Virus record (IMG/VR): IMGVR_UViG_3300046001_001498
Span: 1 to 21,206 of that record
Direction: 5' to 3' (one strand)
From: a virus
DNA: 21,206 bases
The notes beneath the pieces were generated by a model. The model did no database searches. It was not told the DNA's origin and was given only the letters and a program-made list of their open reading frames with translations. Shown piece after piece: positions 11,661 to 20,394 of this stretch (position 1 is its first letter; each line of letters begins with the position of its first letter). A program made the translations under genes and the position numbers.

Positions 11661-13490
11661 CTAAATCGGGTATCTAATGATTACAACACCAGCGCCACCA
11701 TTACCACCAGGATAAGTTGCAGCTCCAGAATTGTAGCTAAACCCGCCGCCACCGCCGCCAGTCTTGTTTAGACCATCAGCTACGGCATTACTACTTCCGC
11801 CCCCGCCTCCATCGGTTCTTGTTGTAATAAAGTTTCCACCGCCAGAGGCGTTGCAACCAGAAGCAGCACCGCCAGAATAATACCCATTTGAATCACCAGT
11901 ATTGGTAGCTGTCGCCCAAGTCGAATAGGTATTTGTTCCGCCTCCACCAGCGCGAGAATTTTGATTCGCTGAAGATCCTGTTCCCGCGGCGTTGAAACCT
12001 CCACCACCTCCACCTGGGAAGTTTCCAGAATTGTTGGTTCCACCATTATTTCCTTGACCTGATGTTCCAGCTCCTCCTATACCGCCATTATCATTACCTG
12101 CACCACCACCTGAGCCTCCTGCGCGTCCGTAATGAGCATTACCTCCAACATTAGAGCATCCTCCGCCACCACCACCATCGGCAGCGGTCAAGCTAATACC
12201 AGATCCAGTTACATTGGAATCGGTGCCATCAGATCCCTGAACAAAGCTATCCCCACCTTTAGCTCCACCTGCACCAACAGTAACGGTATATGCACTTGTT
12301 CCAAAACTAACTGATGAGTTGTAAACCAAACCACCAGCTCCACCACCACCACCAGTGTTTTTACCACCACCACCGCCGCCACCAGCTACAGTTAGAACTT
12401 CACAGCTCAAAGAGACAGAAGGTGTGAATGTTCCAGATACTGTAAATGTGTGATAGGTATAAGTTCCATTTTGTGTTATTGTTCCGCCTGTTGCATAAAC
12501 ACCAGATAGGAAACTAATGTTATCTGATCCTGCTGTAAAGGTAGTAACTGAATAACCTCCAGAGGTAGAAGTTGTTGAAGTAAGCCCCGCTCCTACAACA
12601 ATGGAATAAACATCTGGGTATTTTAAAATTACAATTCCAGAACCTCCAGCAGAAGCGGCCTTGCTGCTACCACCATTACCAGCACCACCACCACCACCAC
12701 CACCAGTATTTGCGGTTCCTGCAACAGAAGCAACAGCACCAGAAGCACCTCGACCACCACCGCCCGCGCCACCCGCGCCTGAAGCTGGGGAGCCAGAAGG
12801 CCCATCAAAATCTGAGCCACCGCCGCCGCCACCAGCGCGAGTAGTAGAAGTTCCTGTTATGGATGAAGATACTCCAGTTCCCCCATCTCCACCTCCATTT
12901 CCACCGACATTTGTAGCTTCACCAGCGGCGGCCGCACCACCTCCACCACCGCTGTTATACGCTGACTGATTAGCCGCACCTCCTGCATAACCTTGATTAG
13001 CAGTTCCAGCACCACCACCACCATTAAAAAACTCACCAGCACCACCACCAGAACCACCACTTGATCCATCGGTTACAACTGGTCCGCCCTTACCTCCACC
13101 AGTTGAGGTAATAGTTGAAAATACTGAATTAGAACCATTTGCATTGGCAGCTCCTCCAGCACCAACTGTTACGGTGTAAGAAGTCCCGACTACGCCAGTA
13201 AAAGCAGATTCAGCACTAGAGCCTCCTCCAGAGTTTTCGCCCGTAACATTACAACGATAGCCTCCAGCTCCGCCACCACCACCTGCGCGAGCGCCACCAC
13301 TTCCACCACCTGCTCCACCAGCTATAACCAGATAACTAATTGAAAGCGGCGCGGCAGATTCGTAAAACTTTTTCCAAGAACCGCTTATCTTTGAATAGCC
13401 TTCGGCCACTTCTTTCCAAGATCCGCCAACGCGAGCGTATACGGCATCTATCTCATACCATGTAGCGCTTACTCTGCCGTGTGCAGTCAC
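11661..13490 (-). CDS. Large glycine-rich tail adhesin with two modules
   Basis: 609 residues. Residues 1-45 hold two short repeats with GSWK (VGGSWKEVAEGY, ISGSWKKFYES). Module 1 (about 51-292) runs from ISYLVIAGGAGGG through YTVTVGAGG to GSGIVILKYPD; a Ser/Thr-rich linker follows (about 293-335); module 2 (about 336-609) runs from GGTITQNGTYTYHTFTVSG through LTVAGGGGGGG and YTVTVGAGG to GVVIIRYPI. Gly runs are broken by Asn, Ser and Ala, as in polyglycine-II tip domains. Likely the main host-binding fibre. The DNA is highly repetitive (CCACCA-type codon runs on the plus strand), which favours recombination between modules. Confidence 0.78.
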   Translation of the reverse strand: MTAHGRVSATWYEIDAVYARVGGSWKEVAEGYSKISGSWKKFYESAAPLSISYLVIAGGAGGGSGGARAGGGGGAGGYRCNVTGENSGGGSSAESAFTGVVGTSYTVTVGAGGAANANGSNSVFSTITSTGGGKGGPVVTDGSSGGSGGGAGEFFNGGGGAGTANQGYAGGAANQSAYNSGGGGGAAAAGEATNVGGNGGGDGGTGVSSSITGTSTTRAGGGGGGSDFDGPSGSPASGAGGAGGGGRGASGAVASVAGTANTGGGGGGGAGNGGSSKAASAGGSGIVILKYPDVYSIVVGAGLTSTTSTSGGYSVTTFTAGSDNISFLSGVYATGGTITQNGTYTYHTFTVSGTFTPSVSLSCEVLTVAGGGGGGGKNTGGGGGAGGLVYNSSVSFGTSAYTVTVGAGGAKGGDSFVQGSDGTDSNVTGSGISLTAADGGGGGGCSNVGGNAHYGRAGGSGGGAGNDNGGIGGAGTSGQGNNGGTNNSGNFPGGGGGGFNAAGTGSSANQNSRAGGGGTNTYSTWATATNTGDSNGYYSGGAASGCNASGGGNFITTRTDGGGGGSSNAVADGLNKTGGGGGGFSYNSGAATYPGGNGGAGVVIIRYPI

Positions 13491-13499
13491 GAACTCCCC

Positions 13500-14120
13500 T
13501 TATGGTGTGTAAACCAGCCAGACATCTCCATCCATACCTGTTGCCGTTCCAGGTGTGGCTGTGGATAGCGTTATGTTTCTTACTACTGCTGAACCAGCAG
13601 TGGCAGTTGTAACGGTTCCATTTGACTGAGCAACTTTACCATTCAACTGAGTCTGAATCGCCGATGTCACGCCGTCTAGATAACCGATTTCTGTAGAGCT
13701 TACTGAACCGATAGAGGTAGTGGTTGGCAGAAAAGCAGTGCCACCTACGCCCAGGTTGCCCGTGACTGTTCCAGCAGCAATTGTGGCTGTTCCAGTAAGG
13801 CTTGGAGAGGCAAAGATAGAGGCCAGGTTGACATTTAGAGTTACATCGCCAGAAGATCCGCCGCCAGTAAGTCCAGTTCCAGCCGTGACTGCTGTGATGT
13901 CACCAGGGCTTGAAACATCAGCCCAAGCCGTTCCGTTGTAAACCTGCAAGGTATTTGAATCAGATAGGTAGGAAACCATACCCTCGGTAACTGCGGTTCC
14001 TAATGCTGTAGAGCGAGCAGCAGTTCCAGCGTAGACCTGAACTACCTGGTCTTGGACATAGCTCTGGAAGTCATCGGCAGTGACGATTTCATTTACAGCC
14101 CAGTCTTTCCAACCTGCCAT
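13500..14120 (-). CDS. Tail fibre / minor tail protein
   Basis: 206 residues. The N-terminal module (about 3-68: WKDWAVNEIVTADDFQSYVQDQ, TEGMVSYLSDSNTLQVYNGTAW) is shared with the protein encoded at 10660-11271. Then GDITAVTAGTGLTGGGSSGD, a sequence common in phage fibre shafts, precedes beta-helical or collagen-like repeats, and YLDGVTSAIQTQLNGK is another frequent fibre motif. It probably forms part of the distal fibre just before the large adhesin. The preceding minor tail gene ends 8 bases upstream. Confidence 0.75.
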   Translation of the reverse strand: MAGWKDWAVNEIVTADDFQSYVQDQVVQVYAGTAARSTALGTAVTEGMVSYLSDSNTLQVYNGTAWADVSSPGDITAVTAGTGLTGGGSSGDVTLNVNLASIFASPSLTGTATIAAGTVTGNLGVGGTAFLPTTTSIGSVSSTEIGYLDGVTSAIQTQLNGKVAQSNGTVTTATAGSAVVRNITLSTATPGTATGMDGDVWLVYTP

Positions 14121-14128
14121 TATTACTC

Positions 14129-15355
14129 CTAGTAAGCCAGTGAATTGCCCGCACTCAGTCTACCAAAGATGATGTCGGATAGTCGCCATGGGCTGACTTC
14201 TAGGCTTCCTAGACCGAATGTTATTTGGTGGCTGTCTGGGACAACATTGTGTGAGATACGGATTATTTCGGCAGTCCGTTCGATTGGATCGCCAATACCA
14301 TTAGGGGTGAACTTTAGGAATACTGCGTCTCCCAAGTCTGCCTCTAAAAGCTTTGTCTTGTCGGCAGGGTCCAGTTTGTCTAGCTGCACTGTAACCCTGT
14401 CGAATCTGTATTCTGGCTGGCTGTATTTAGCCGCCAAGAAGGTAGCTAGGTTTACTGCGTCTGACTGCTCATCCATCAGAAGGTCGCTGACCGAATAGGT
14501 CAAGATACCGTATTGGTCCTGTGACTCTAAGTCATCAGCGGTGACAGTTACGCCATTCTTTTGTGACAGTGTGACAGCGTTGTAAAGCAGTTCAGAGCCG
14601 TATAGAACCTCTAGGTTTTTGTATGGAATTCCTGTTCCATCATCAGCAAAAGTAATGTTAGTATCCGTGGTTCTTCTGTATCTGCCAACAAACTCAGCAA
14701 AGCCATCTCGGTTTACGAAGAAGAATCCAGGCTCGCTTTGAGCTACCTGCTGAATGTAGCTAAGAGCGTTAGTTCCCTCGCTAATAGTGTCAGCTTGCAA
14801 CAGTGTTTCACCCGTGTCAAGCGTTCTGATTTCAGCAGGCCAGTTGACTTCTGTTTTGTTTAGAATGCTGTTGATACGCGGACCTGGGAATTGAGTGGTG
14901 TTGGTAGCCGAGCCTAGGGACTGGTTGGCCAGCAGGTATGTGTTGTCGGAACAGACTGCCATAGCCTGTGAGCGACCAGAAACCTCGTAGCTGAGGTCCC
15001 AGTCATCGATGCTGCCTGTATAGATACGGCTGCCGTCTACACTAATACGAACAGCGCGTCTAGGGATAATCTGACCGAAATATGGCCCATCGGCATACAA
15101 CGGGTCGTAGCGCCTATCCTCATTGTTCAAGGTGATTGCAGCGTTACCAGCACCGTATCTGTCAAGCTGTCTATTCTTACCGCGATTTACGCTGAAATCT
15201 ACAACATCGTCTGTAACATCAAAAAACAGCGCTCCACCCAAGACATACTGAGTAGAGTCCAGCAATCCTTTGACTGGATCATCAAGCTCAAGAAATACCG
15301 TGTTTTCGGCGTTGGTTAGGTCAAAACCTATTTCAACCGTGTAGTTCTGGGCCAT
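14129..15355 (-). CDS. Minor tail protein / baseplate-associated protein
   Basis: 408 residues. The N-terminal half carries DFSVNRGKNRQLDRYGAG (about 53-70), AITLNNEDRRYDPLY and PRRAVRISVDGSRIYTGSID, a pattern typical of the minor tail proteins encoded directly after the tape measure gene in actinophages. These sit at the tail tip and link the tube to the fibres. Mostly beta; no enzymatic motif. The TAATG overlap with the tape measure stop indicates coupled expression. Confidence 0.8.
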   Translation of the reverse strand: MAQNYTVEIGFDLTNAENTVFLELDDPVKGLLDSTQYVLGGALFFDVTDDVVDFSVNRGKNRQLDRYGAGNAAITLNNEDRRYDPLYADGPYFGQIIPRRAVRISVDGSRIYTGSIDDWDLSYEVSGRSQAMAVCSDNTYLLANQSLGSATNTTQFPGPRINSILNKTEVNWPAEIRTLDTGETLLQADTISEGTNALSYIQQVAQSEPGFFFVNRDGFAEFVGRYRRTTDTNITFADDGTGIPYKNLEVLYGSELLYNAVTLSQKNGVTVTADDLESQDQYGILTYSVSDLLMDEQSDAVNLATFLAAKYSQPEYRFDRVTVQLDKLDPADKTKLLEADLGDAVFLKFTPNGIGDPIERTAEIIRISHNVVPDSHQITFGLGSLEVSPWRLSDIIFGRLSAGNSLAY

Positions 15356-18300
15356 TAGCTTCCTGACCTAGCAAATACCGTTCCAGATGAGCGTTCGTAT
15401 TTTAGGATTTCATTTACTATCTGCTGACCAATCTGAGTGCCATCTGCGCCTAGACCAGCATTGACAACCAACTCAAAGTAGTTCTGAACTGCACCGCTAC
15501 CTAACGCGCCAGCCCTAGGAATCAGCTCAGCCGATGATAGACCCGAAACAATGCCACCTAGGTCAAAGCGCATACCTGCAAGCAAGTCAGTCTTGATTGC
15601 CTCAAAGACATTGCGCTTGAACAAGATACCGATGCGAGCAGCTTCGCCCTTGACAACATCCATTGCGGCAGTTGCGCCATCAATCAGCTTTTGAATCTGC
15701 ATGACTGAAGCAATGTCAGCAGTCTGCGCCTTGGTTACAGCGTTTTCAGCTTCCTTCAGAACTTGCTCAGCAGCTCTAATAGGAATGTCAATTGCAATGT
15801 TTAGGCTATTCTTGAAAGTCTCGCTAAAGGTCTTAGCCATTTCAATGGCTTGGTCATAAAGCTGCTGTTGTTCTGACCGAATTCCGTCTATTAGACCGAA
15901 TGTCATGTCCCGACCTGCGTCATACATTGTCTGACCAACATCCAAGCCCAGTTCAGCACCCAGCTTGTTTATTTCACTAAACAGGCTGTTGATTTCACCA
16001 ATAGTCTCAGAGCCACCTTCAACCAAGGCTTGAGCAGTCTCACCACCAGCCTCAACACCAGCCTGGACTAGATCCGAGAACAGCATTGGGTCTAGACCCA
16101 TGTCCCGTAGCTTGACCAGGTTGGCTGCGAAGTCGCGAGCCTTCTGGGTCATTGTCTTGAATTCTTCGACTAGGGCTGCTGACTTGCTGGTCGTTTGCTC
16201 AATGGTCTTTTCGTAAGTCCTGGTGACTGTTACACCGAATTCCTTCAGTGTGCTTCCAAGCTTGATAACGCCCTCGGAAACCTCAGTGATTGTGACCTTT
16301 TCGGTCTCGTTCTTTAGCCTGCTGAACAAGCTTGTGAGCTTCAATGCACTGGTTAGAGCGCCTTGGTATTCCTTGATTAGCGATTCAGATAGGGCTGCCC
16401 TATTAGCTAGATCATCACGGCGCTTGGCAATTTCTTGCAGTGCCTTTGATTCAGTATTGACCCATGCGCTTAGACTGCGGAAGCTGGCATCTGTAATAAG
16501 TCCACTGCGGACGGCAGATGTTAGTTCTGACTGAATTCCAGAAATTGTGGAAACAATTGCTTCTTCAAATCGTCCTAGCTCGCGCTCAAAATCTGGCAGT
16601 ATCCGAATGTTTGTTAGGTTGTCTAATGACCATCGTCTAAAGTCCTCAGCCCTAGCTTTGACATCTGCAAGGGCGTCTGCGGCTTCTCTTGCTGCACTCT
16701 TTAGAGACTTGACATTTGATTCAATTGCTTCTATGGCTGCATCTCTAGCTGCTTTATTTGCATCTGCAAATTCTTTAGCTGCTTCAGCGGCTTCCTTTAT
16801 GCCATCAGCAGTTTTGTTGAACTGTTCTTGTAATTTTCGTAAACCAGAGGGGCCTGTAGCAATAATTCGCTTATAGGTTTCTTCCCATTTATCTGCCCCA
16901 AGAATTGCCTGAATAAGTCCTTCGCTGGCCTTCATAGACCTGAGCTTGCTTGCAGCAGCCTGCTTTGCTACTTCCTCATTCAATCCCTCAAAGAAATTCT
17001 TGCCTGTTTTAGATCCAGTAGTTTTTGGATCTGTAGCCGCAAATAGCTCATTCAGTCGTTTTTCAAGTTCGGCCTTGGTATTACTCAAACCAACTGCTGC
17101 GCTAAGAGACAAAACCTTTGTGATGTCTATAGCAGCTAATTTTGCATAGGTTTGAATTACTTCAAAAATTTCTTTCCAGTTTGGTCTGGTCAGAGCTTCT
17201 TCAATAAAGGCAGCACTTAGGCCCAAGTCCTCCATGCTTTGCTTAGCATTGCTCTTTTCAACTGCATCGTCAATGTCCTTGAATACGCCTGCTAAACCAC
17301 CAAGCTTGCCATCTGCGTTGACTGCACCAGTCGCAATTCCTCTTAGTGAATCTTCTAATTTTCGACCTGATTGAGACGCCTCTAATTGAGCAGCGCTCAT
17401 TCTTTGAACTGAATTTAGAGCAAAGGTAGTGTCGTCATAGAACTTACCCATTGCCGTTTTGTTTTTATAGGTAAATCTTTCAAGAGCTTGCTCGCCCTTG
17501 GCCAGATCTAAGCCTAATAAAGTTCCTAGCAAGCCCGCTTCGGCAAATTTCTCTAACGAACCAAAATCAATTTTGTCTAGTTGTAAAAGTGAAGCAATAA
17601 AATCTAATGCACCTTGAGTTGCTCTAGTAAAACTTGATGTAGAGGCATCAAGGGCCAATACTAAAAGATTTCCTATTTTGTTTGTAACATCTAAAACTGG
17701 AACAATTACTGCCCCAAGTATGTTTGTGAACATACTAAGTAAATCAATAACTTGTTGTAGCGGGGCTATCAATAGGAAGAATGATTCGCCTAGAACCTTG
17801 ATAAATGGAGCCAGGGACTCTATAGCAGCACCAAGAGAGTTCGCAATGTCAACGACCTGTGGCCCAAATTCTTGAGCCAAATCAGCAAAGATGTTGTTTA
17901 CTTCTGCCAGTGGTTTCTGTAGCGGAGTTCCAAAAGCAACTTGTAAATTGCCAACAATGGCATTTAGTCGCTGTTGTGATGCGTAAAGAGTGTCAGAAGC
18001 TCTAGTGAAAGCACCAACAGCATCATCGGCTCTTTCAAACAGCATTGTCAGACGAGCTTGGGCTTGAGCCAGGTTTAGTGCCTCACCCTCCAGGTCGCCC
18101 ATTCCTTCAGCAGCAAGACGAGCATTTACTTCGCTTTGCTTCATAGCGACACCGAACTTTTCAATCGGGTCGTATTCACCACGGAATAGGGCTGTGATAG
18201 CTAGAAGGGCGGTCTGTAGGTCATAGCCATAGGTAGTCGCCAAGTCTTGTGCAAGTGTTACAAGTCTTTCGGTCTGATCTGCTGATTGCTGAGTTGTAAA

Positions 18301-18660
18301 TCCGTATTGTTTTAGAACAGAACCCAGGAATACTGAAGCTTGAGCTGCTTGGCTTTGTGATAAACCGTAGTTCTCTACCTGGTTTGTAAAGTTGCGGATT
18401 TGTGGTGTGATGTTTTCAAATACCTGATTTAGACCAAGAAGGTTTCTTTCAAACTGAGCAGTTGCATTGACCGAATCTATTGTGAATTGTCGGGCAGACG
18501 TAAGGGCAGAAAAGGCTCCAAATGAACCAGCGGCTAAACCAATCTTTCCAGCTAGGCTTTCAAAGTTGCCAGTTAGTCCCCTGAGTGCGCCAGAAGCCTG
18601 TTGCAGACCAGCGCTGCGAAAGACCGAAAGAATCGGGAGTATCAGGTTCTGTAAAGCCAT
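15355..18660 (-). CDS. Tape measure protein
   Basis: 1101 residues, the longest gene in the window and in the expected place after the tail chaperones. Residues about 30-230 hold a conserved tape-measure region (QFERNLLGLNQVFENI, RGEYDPIEKFGVAMKQSEVN). A hydrophobic segment follows (about 290-345: FFLLIAPLQQVIDLL, ILGAVIVPVLDV), thought in this family to insert into the host membrane during DNA entry. The middle (about 590-850) is long coiled-coil helix rich in Ala, Glu and Lys. At roughly 1.5 angstrom per residue this implies a tail near 165 nm. No lysozyme or peptidase motif is seen. Start overlaps the upstream stop as TAATG. Confidence 0.92.
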   Translation of the reverse strand: MALQNLILPILSVFRSAGLQQASGALRGLTGNFESLAGKIGLAAGSFGAFSALTSARQFTIDSVNATAQFERNLLGLNQVFENITPQIRNFTNQVENYGLSQSQAAQASVFLGSVLKQYGFTTQQSADQTERLVTLAQDLATTYGYDLQTALLAITALFRGEYDPIEKFGVAMKQSEVNARLAAEGMGDLEGEALNLAQAQARLTMLFERADDAVGAFTRASDTLYASQQRLNAIVGNLQVAFGTPLQKPLAEVNNIFADLAQEFGPQVVDIANSLGAAIESLAPFIKVLGESFFLLIAPLQQVIDLLSMFTNILGAVIVPVLDVTNKIGNLLVLALDASTSSFTRATQGALDFIASLLQLDKIDFGSLEKFAEAGLLGTLLGLDLAKGEQALERFTYKNKTAMGKFYDDTTFALNSVQRMSAAQLEASQSGRKLEDSLRGIATGAVNADGKLGGLAGVFKDIDDAVEKSNAKQSMEDLGLSAAFIEEALTRPNWKEIFEVIQTYAKLAAIDITKVLSLSAAVGLSNTKAELEKRLNELFAATDPKTTGSKTGKNFFEGLNEEVAKQAAASKLRSMKASEGLIQAILGADKWEETYKRIIATGPSGLRKLQEQFNKTADGIKEAAEAAKEFADANKAARDAAIEAIESNVKSLKSAAREAADALADVKARAEDFRRWSLDNLTNIRILPDFERELGRFEEAIVSTISGIQSELTSAVRSGLITDASFRSLSAWVNTESKALQEIAKRRDDLANRAALSESLIKEYQGALTSALKLTSLFSRLKNETEKVTITEVSEGVIKLGSTLKEFGVTVTRTYEKTIEQTTSKSAALVEEFKTMTQKARDFAANLVKLRDMGLDPMLFSDLVQAGVEAGGETAQALVEGGSETIGEINSLFSEINKLGAELGLDVGQTMYDAGRDMTFGLIDGIRSEQQQLYDQAIEMAKTFSETFKNSLNIAIDIPIRAAEQVLKEAENAVTKAQTADIASVMQIQKLIDGATAAMDVVKGEAARIGILFKRNVFEAIKTDLLAGMRFDLGGIVSGLSSAELIPRAGALGSGAVQNYFELVVNAGLGADGTQIGQQIVNEILKYERSSGTVFARSGS

Positions 18661-19448
18661 TACTGTTCCAGCCTTTTGTTCATCATGGTAATAACATCAT
18701 TCATCAACTGAGAAGCATTTGTTTTGTGCTTGCTCATGTATTTTGTCATAGTTGGCCACGCATACCGTGAGGCCTTGCCTTGTCGCCTATTGTGAGCGCG
18801 ACTATCCAAAGCCTGTAGCCAATCATCAATTGCCACCCTGCGGGCTGGCGTAATGACATGGCGTTTGGTAACTACGCCCCTGCCGAATAAATCTGTCTGG
18901 TATTCGCGGCTAAAAGATCCCACTGCTTTTTTAGCTTTGTTGCTTTTTCCAGCCATGTCAGCCACAATGTAGGCGGGCGACTTTACTAAAAGCCTAACGA
19001 TTGAGATAGTCCCATCCTGCGCTCTGGCCAAATCGCGCAGCGCCTTGCCCTCAGTTCTATTTTTGTAGTTGATGTCAATACCGCGAGAAGAAGCTCCCAT
19101 GGCAACGCCACGAGAGTAGGACAAATGCCCTCTGCTGTAATTGGTGGACATCTTGTCATAGGTTCTTCCCTTACGCCTTGGAGCGCCTAAAGGACCATGA
19201 ATGCCGACTGATCGGAATACGCTTCTAAGCGCATCGCGGGCTGGATGTCCAAGTTGACGAGCATCCTTTTTGAATTTCTTGAAAGCTTCTGGACCAAGCT
19301 CATTCAGGGCCTTTTCAAGGCTTTTTAGGTCAGATAGAACAACTACAGCTTTTGAATTGGTAATGTCCATCTCTTTTAGGGCGTTGTAATCGCCAATCGC
19401 CATACCACTTGCGCCAGCTACTCTGGCCCAGCCACTAGCGGCGGACAT
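18660..19448 (-). CDS. Putative tail protein before the tape measure gene (HK97 gp10-like N-terminus)
   Basis: 262 residues from the ATG at 19448. The segment VVVLSDLKSLEKALNELGPE followed by FKKFKKDARQLGHPARDALR resembles the start of HK97 gp10-like tail-completion proteins. The rest is very basic and unrecognised. It lies between the tail assembly chaperone and the tape measure gene, an unusual place for a gp10-like protein, and it is the first gene after a terminator. The start is uncertain: in-frame ATGs also occur at 19403 and 19370, the latter directly before the conserved part, and a TTG at 19514; none has a convincing ribosome binding site. It ends in a TAATG overlap with the tape measure gene. 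Confidence 0.6.
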   Translation of the reverse strand: MSAASGWARVAGASGMAIGDYNALKEMDITNSKAVVVLSDLKSLEKALNELGPEAFKKFKKDARQLGHPARDALRSVFRSVGIHGPLGAPRRKGRTYDKMSTNYSRGHLSYSRGVAMGASSRGIDINYKNRTEGKALRDLARAQDGTISIVRLLVKSPAYIVADMAGKSNKAKKAVGSFSREYQTDLFGRGVVTKRHVITPARRVAIDDWLQALDSRAHNRRQGKASRYAWPTMTKYMSKHKTNASQLMNDVITMMNKRLEQ

Positions 19449-19532
19449 CGTGTATGACCGAGTTAGCGAGCCAAGAATGGAAGCTAGAAACAAGGGAGAC
19501 CGCCTTACTTTCAAACAATTCTACCGCAATGA

Positions 19533-19558
19533 GAAAAACCGCCCCCGAAGGGGCGGCT
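19533..19558 (-). terminator. Intrinsic terminator inside the late operon
   Basis: CCGCCCC and GGGGCGG (19550-19556 and 19539-19545) pair around a four-base loop on the minus-strand RNA, followed by TTTTTCTC. It starts two bases after the stop of the frameshift product at 19560 and lies before the tape-measure side of the operon. A leaky terminator here would lower tape measure expression relative to major tail protein. Confidence 0.8.
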
Positions 19559-19559
19559 C

Positions 19560-19957
19560 TCATTTGCTAACGTTCTTAGCTACTATCCAGCGATACATAG
19601 TCCACAACATCCTGTCGCTGAGTTGCATCAACTCACGCGGAGAGATGTGCGTCTCTACTGCAAGAGCGGCGATGAACCAATGTGCGGACTCATCACCGAG
19701 ACCCCTTATTTTGGGTCTGTTTCTGATTCTCCTACGCTTTCAACTGTATCCAGCCAAGCCTCGAAGTCCAGAGTTGTTGCTTTGCGGCGGAACTCGCTAT
19801 GCCAGGCTAGGAACAACAGGTGTCCTAGACGCTGGCTAGTAGCGAGCGAGCCGATTGGGACATTGAATTTGTCCTCAAAGGCAACCAGGTCAGCAGCGCT
19901 GGCCGTGATTTCCTTTTTAGTTTTGTCTGCGAACTGAATTACTAGGTTGAATCGCAT
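19560..19957 (-). CDS. Tail assembly chaperone, -1 frameshift product (gpGT-like)
   Basis: 132 residues if ribosomes slip -1 at 19709-19715. The first 83 are those of the short chaperone; the next 49 come from the -1 frame and begin IRGLGDESAHWFIAALAVET, ending RMLWTMYRWIVAKNVSK with TGA at 19560-19562. Tail chaperone pairs made this way are nearly universal in long-tailed phages; the longer form holds the tape measure protein while the tube polymerises. The -1 frame stays open exactly from the slip site to the terminator, and HWFIAAL reads like the second half of this family. Confidence 0.85.
19706..19957 (-). CDS. Tail assembly chaperone, short form (gpG-like)
   Basis: 83 residues. MRFNLVIQFADKTKKEITAS followed by ADLVAFEDKFNVP is the conserved N-terminal pattern of actinophage tail chaperones, including the helix LGHLLFLAWHSEFR. 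It ends SETDPK, with the stop codon TAA directly after the slippery sequence. Made in excess over the frameshifted form, it coats the tape measure during tail assembly and is absent from the virion. It follows the major tail protein gene by 12 bases. Confidence 0.9.
   Translation of the reverse strand: MRFNLVIQFADKTKKEITASAADLVAFEDKFNVPIGSLATSQRLGHLLFLAWHSEFRRKATTLDFEAWLDTVESVGESETDPK
19709..19715 (-). promoter_or_regulatory. -1 ribosomal frameshift site CCCAAAA
   Basis: The heptamer is in the correct phase (C CCA AAA in the short frame) and fits X XXY YYZ. The zero-frame stop TAA follows at once. Five bases after the heptamer a stem can form (GGUCUC with GAGUCC, one U-U mismatch, positions 19686-19703), a normal distance for a stimulatory structure. 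Confidence 0.85.
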
Positions 19958-19969
19958 TTCTATTCCTTA

Positions 19970-20383
19970 CTACGCTGTTGCGTAAGTTACTGCTCCCGTG
20001 GTTGGGAACGATACGCTGAAGGTGCTGAGGTCGCCTACTGCACCCGCTACTGGGGTGAAGGAGTTGATTAGCACTGTTGCAGTATAACGCGGGGTCGTAG
20101 CCGATGGAGCGGTTCCGTTTCCTGCGATCATGGTTACAGTGCCGATGGTTCCAACAAGGTCCTGGAATAGTGTAGATACTGCTCCAGCACCAAAGTCAGA
20201 GTGGAAGTCCAGGGAAACGGTTCCAGACTTTAGTCCGCCGATTACCTCTGTCCAGCCGTTAGAACCGAAGTCTGTTACATCAACCTCGGCTGAACTCAGA
20301 ACAAGTTCTGCACGAGCTACGCTTGGGCTAACTGTTCCTCCGTTTAGGGTCACTGTATTTGCAGTGACAACGAATTTTGGCAT
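19970..20383 (-). CDS. Major tail tube protein
   Basis: 137 residues, nearly all beta with many Thr, Val, Gly and Ser, beginning MPKFVVTANTVTLNGGTVSP. Small size, position between the tail terminator and the chaperone pair, and the strand pattern VTDFGSNGWTEVIGGLKSGT (charged loop before G-L-K-S-G) fit the tail tube proteins of siphoviruses, which stack as hexamers. A strong ribosome binding site, AAGGAG, is seven bases before the ATG, as expected for a highly expressed protein. Confidence 0.85.
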   Translation of the reverse strand: MPKFVVTANTVTLNGGTVSPSVARAELVLSSAEVDVTDFGSNGWTEVIGGLKSGTVSLDFHSDFGAGAVSTLFQDLVGTIGTVTMIAGNGTAPSATTPRYTATVLINSFTPVAGAVGDLSTFSVSFPTTGAVTYATA

Positions 20384-20394
20384 TTATTTTCTCC

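Noticed and set aside
12661-12969. Proline-rich open frame on the plus strand opposite the large glycine-rich gene
   Set aside because: It is the mirror of Gly codons (GGN read as CCN on the other strand), has no ribosome binding site and no domain; the minus-strand frame continues across it with a coherent protein.
10140-13330. Short spaced repeats of CCACCA type that could suggest a CRISPR array or minisatellite
   Set aside because: Spacing is irregular, the units follow codon phase of the glycine-rich proteins, and there are no repeat-spacer units of constant length.
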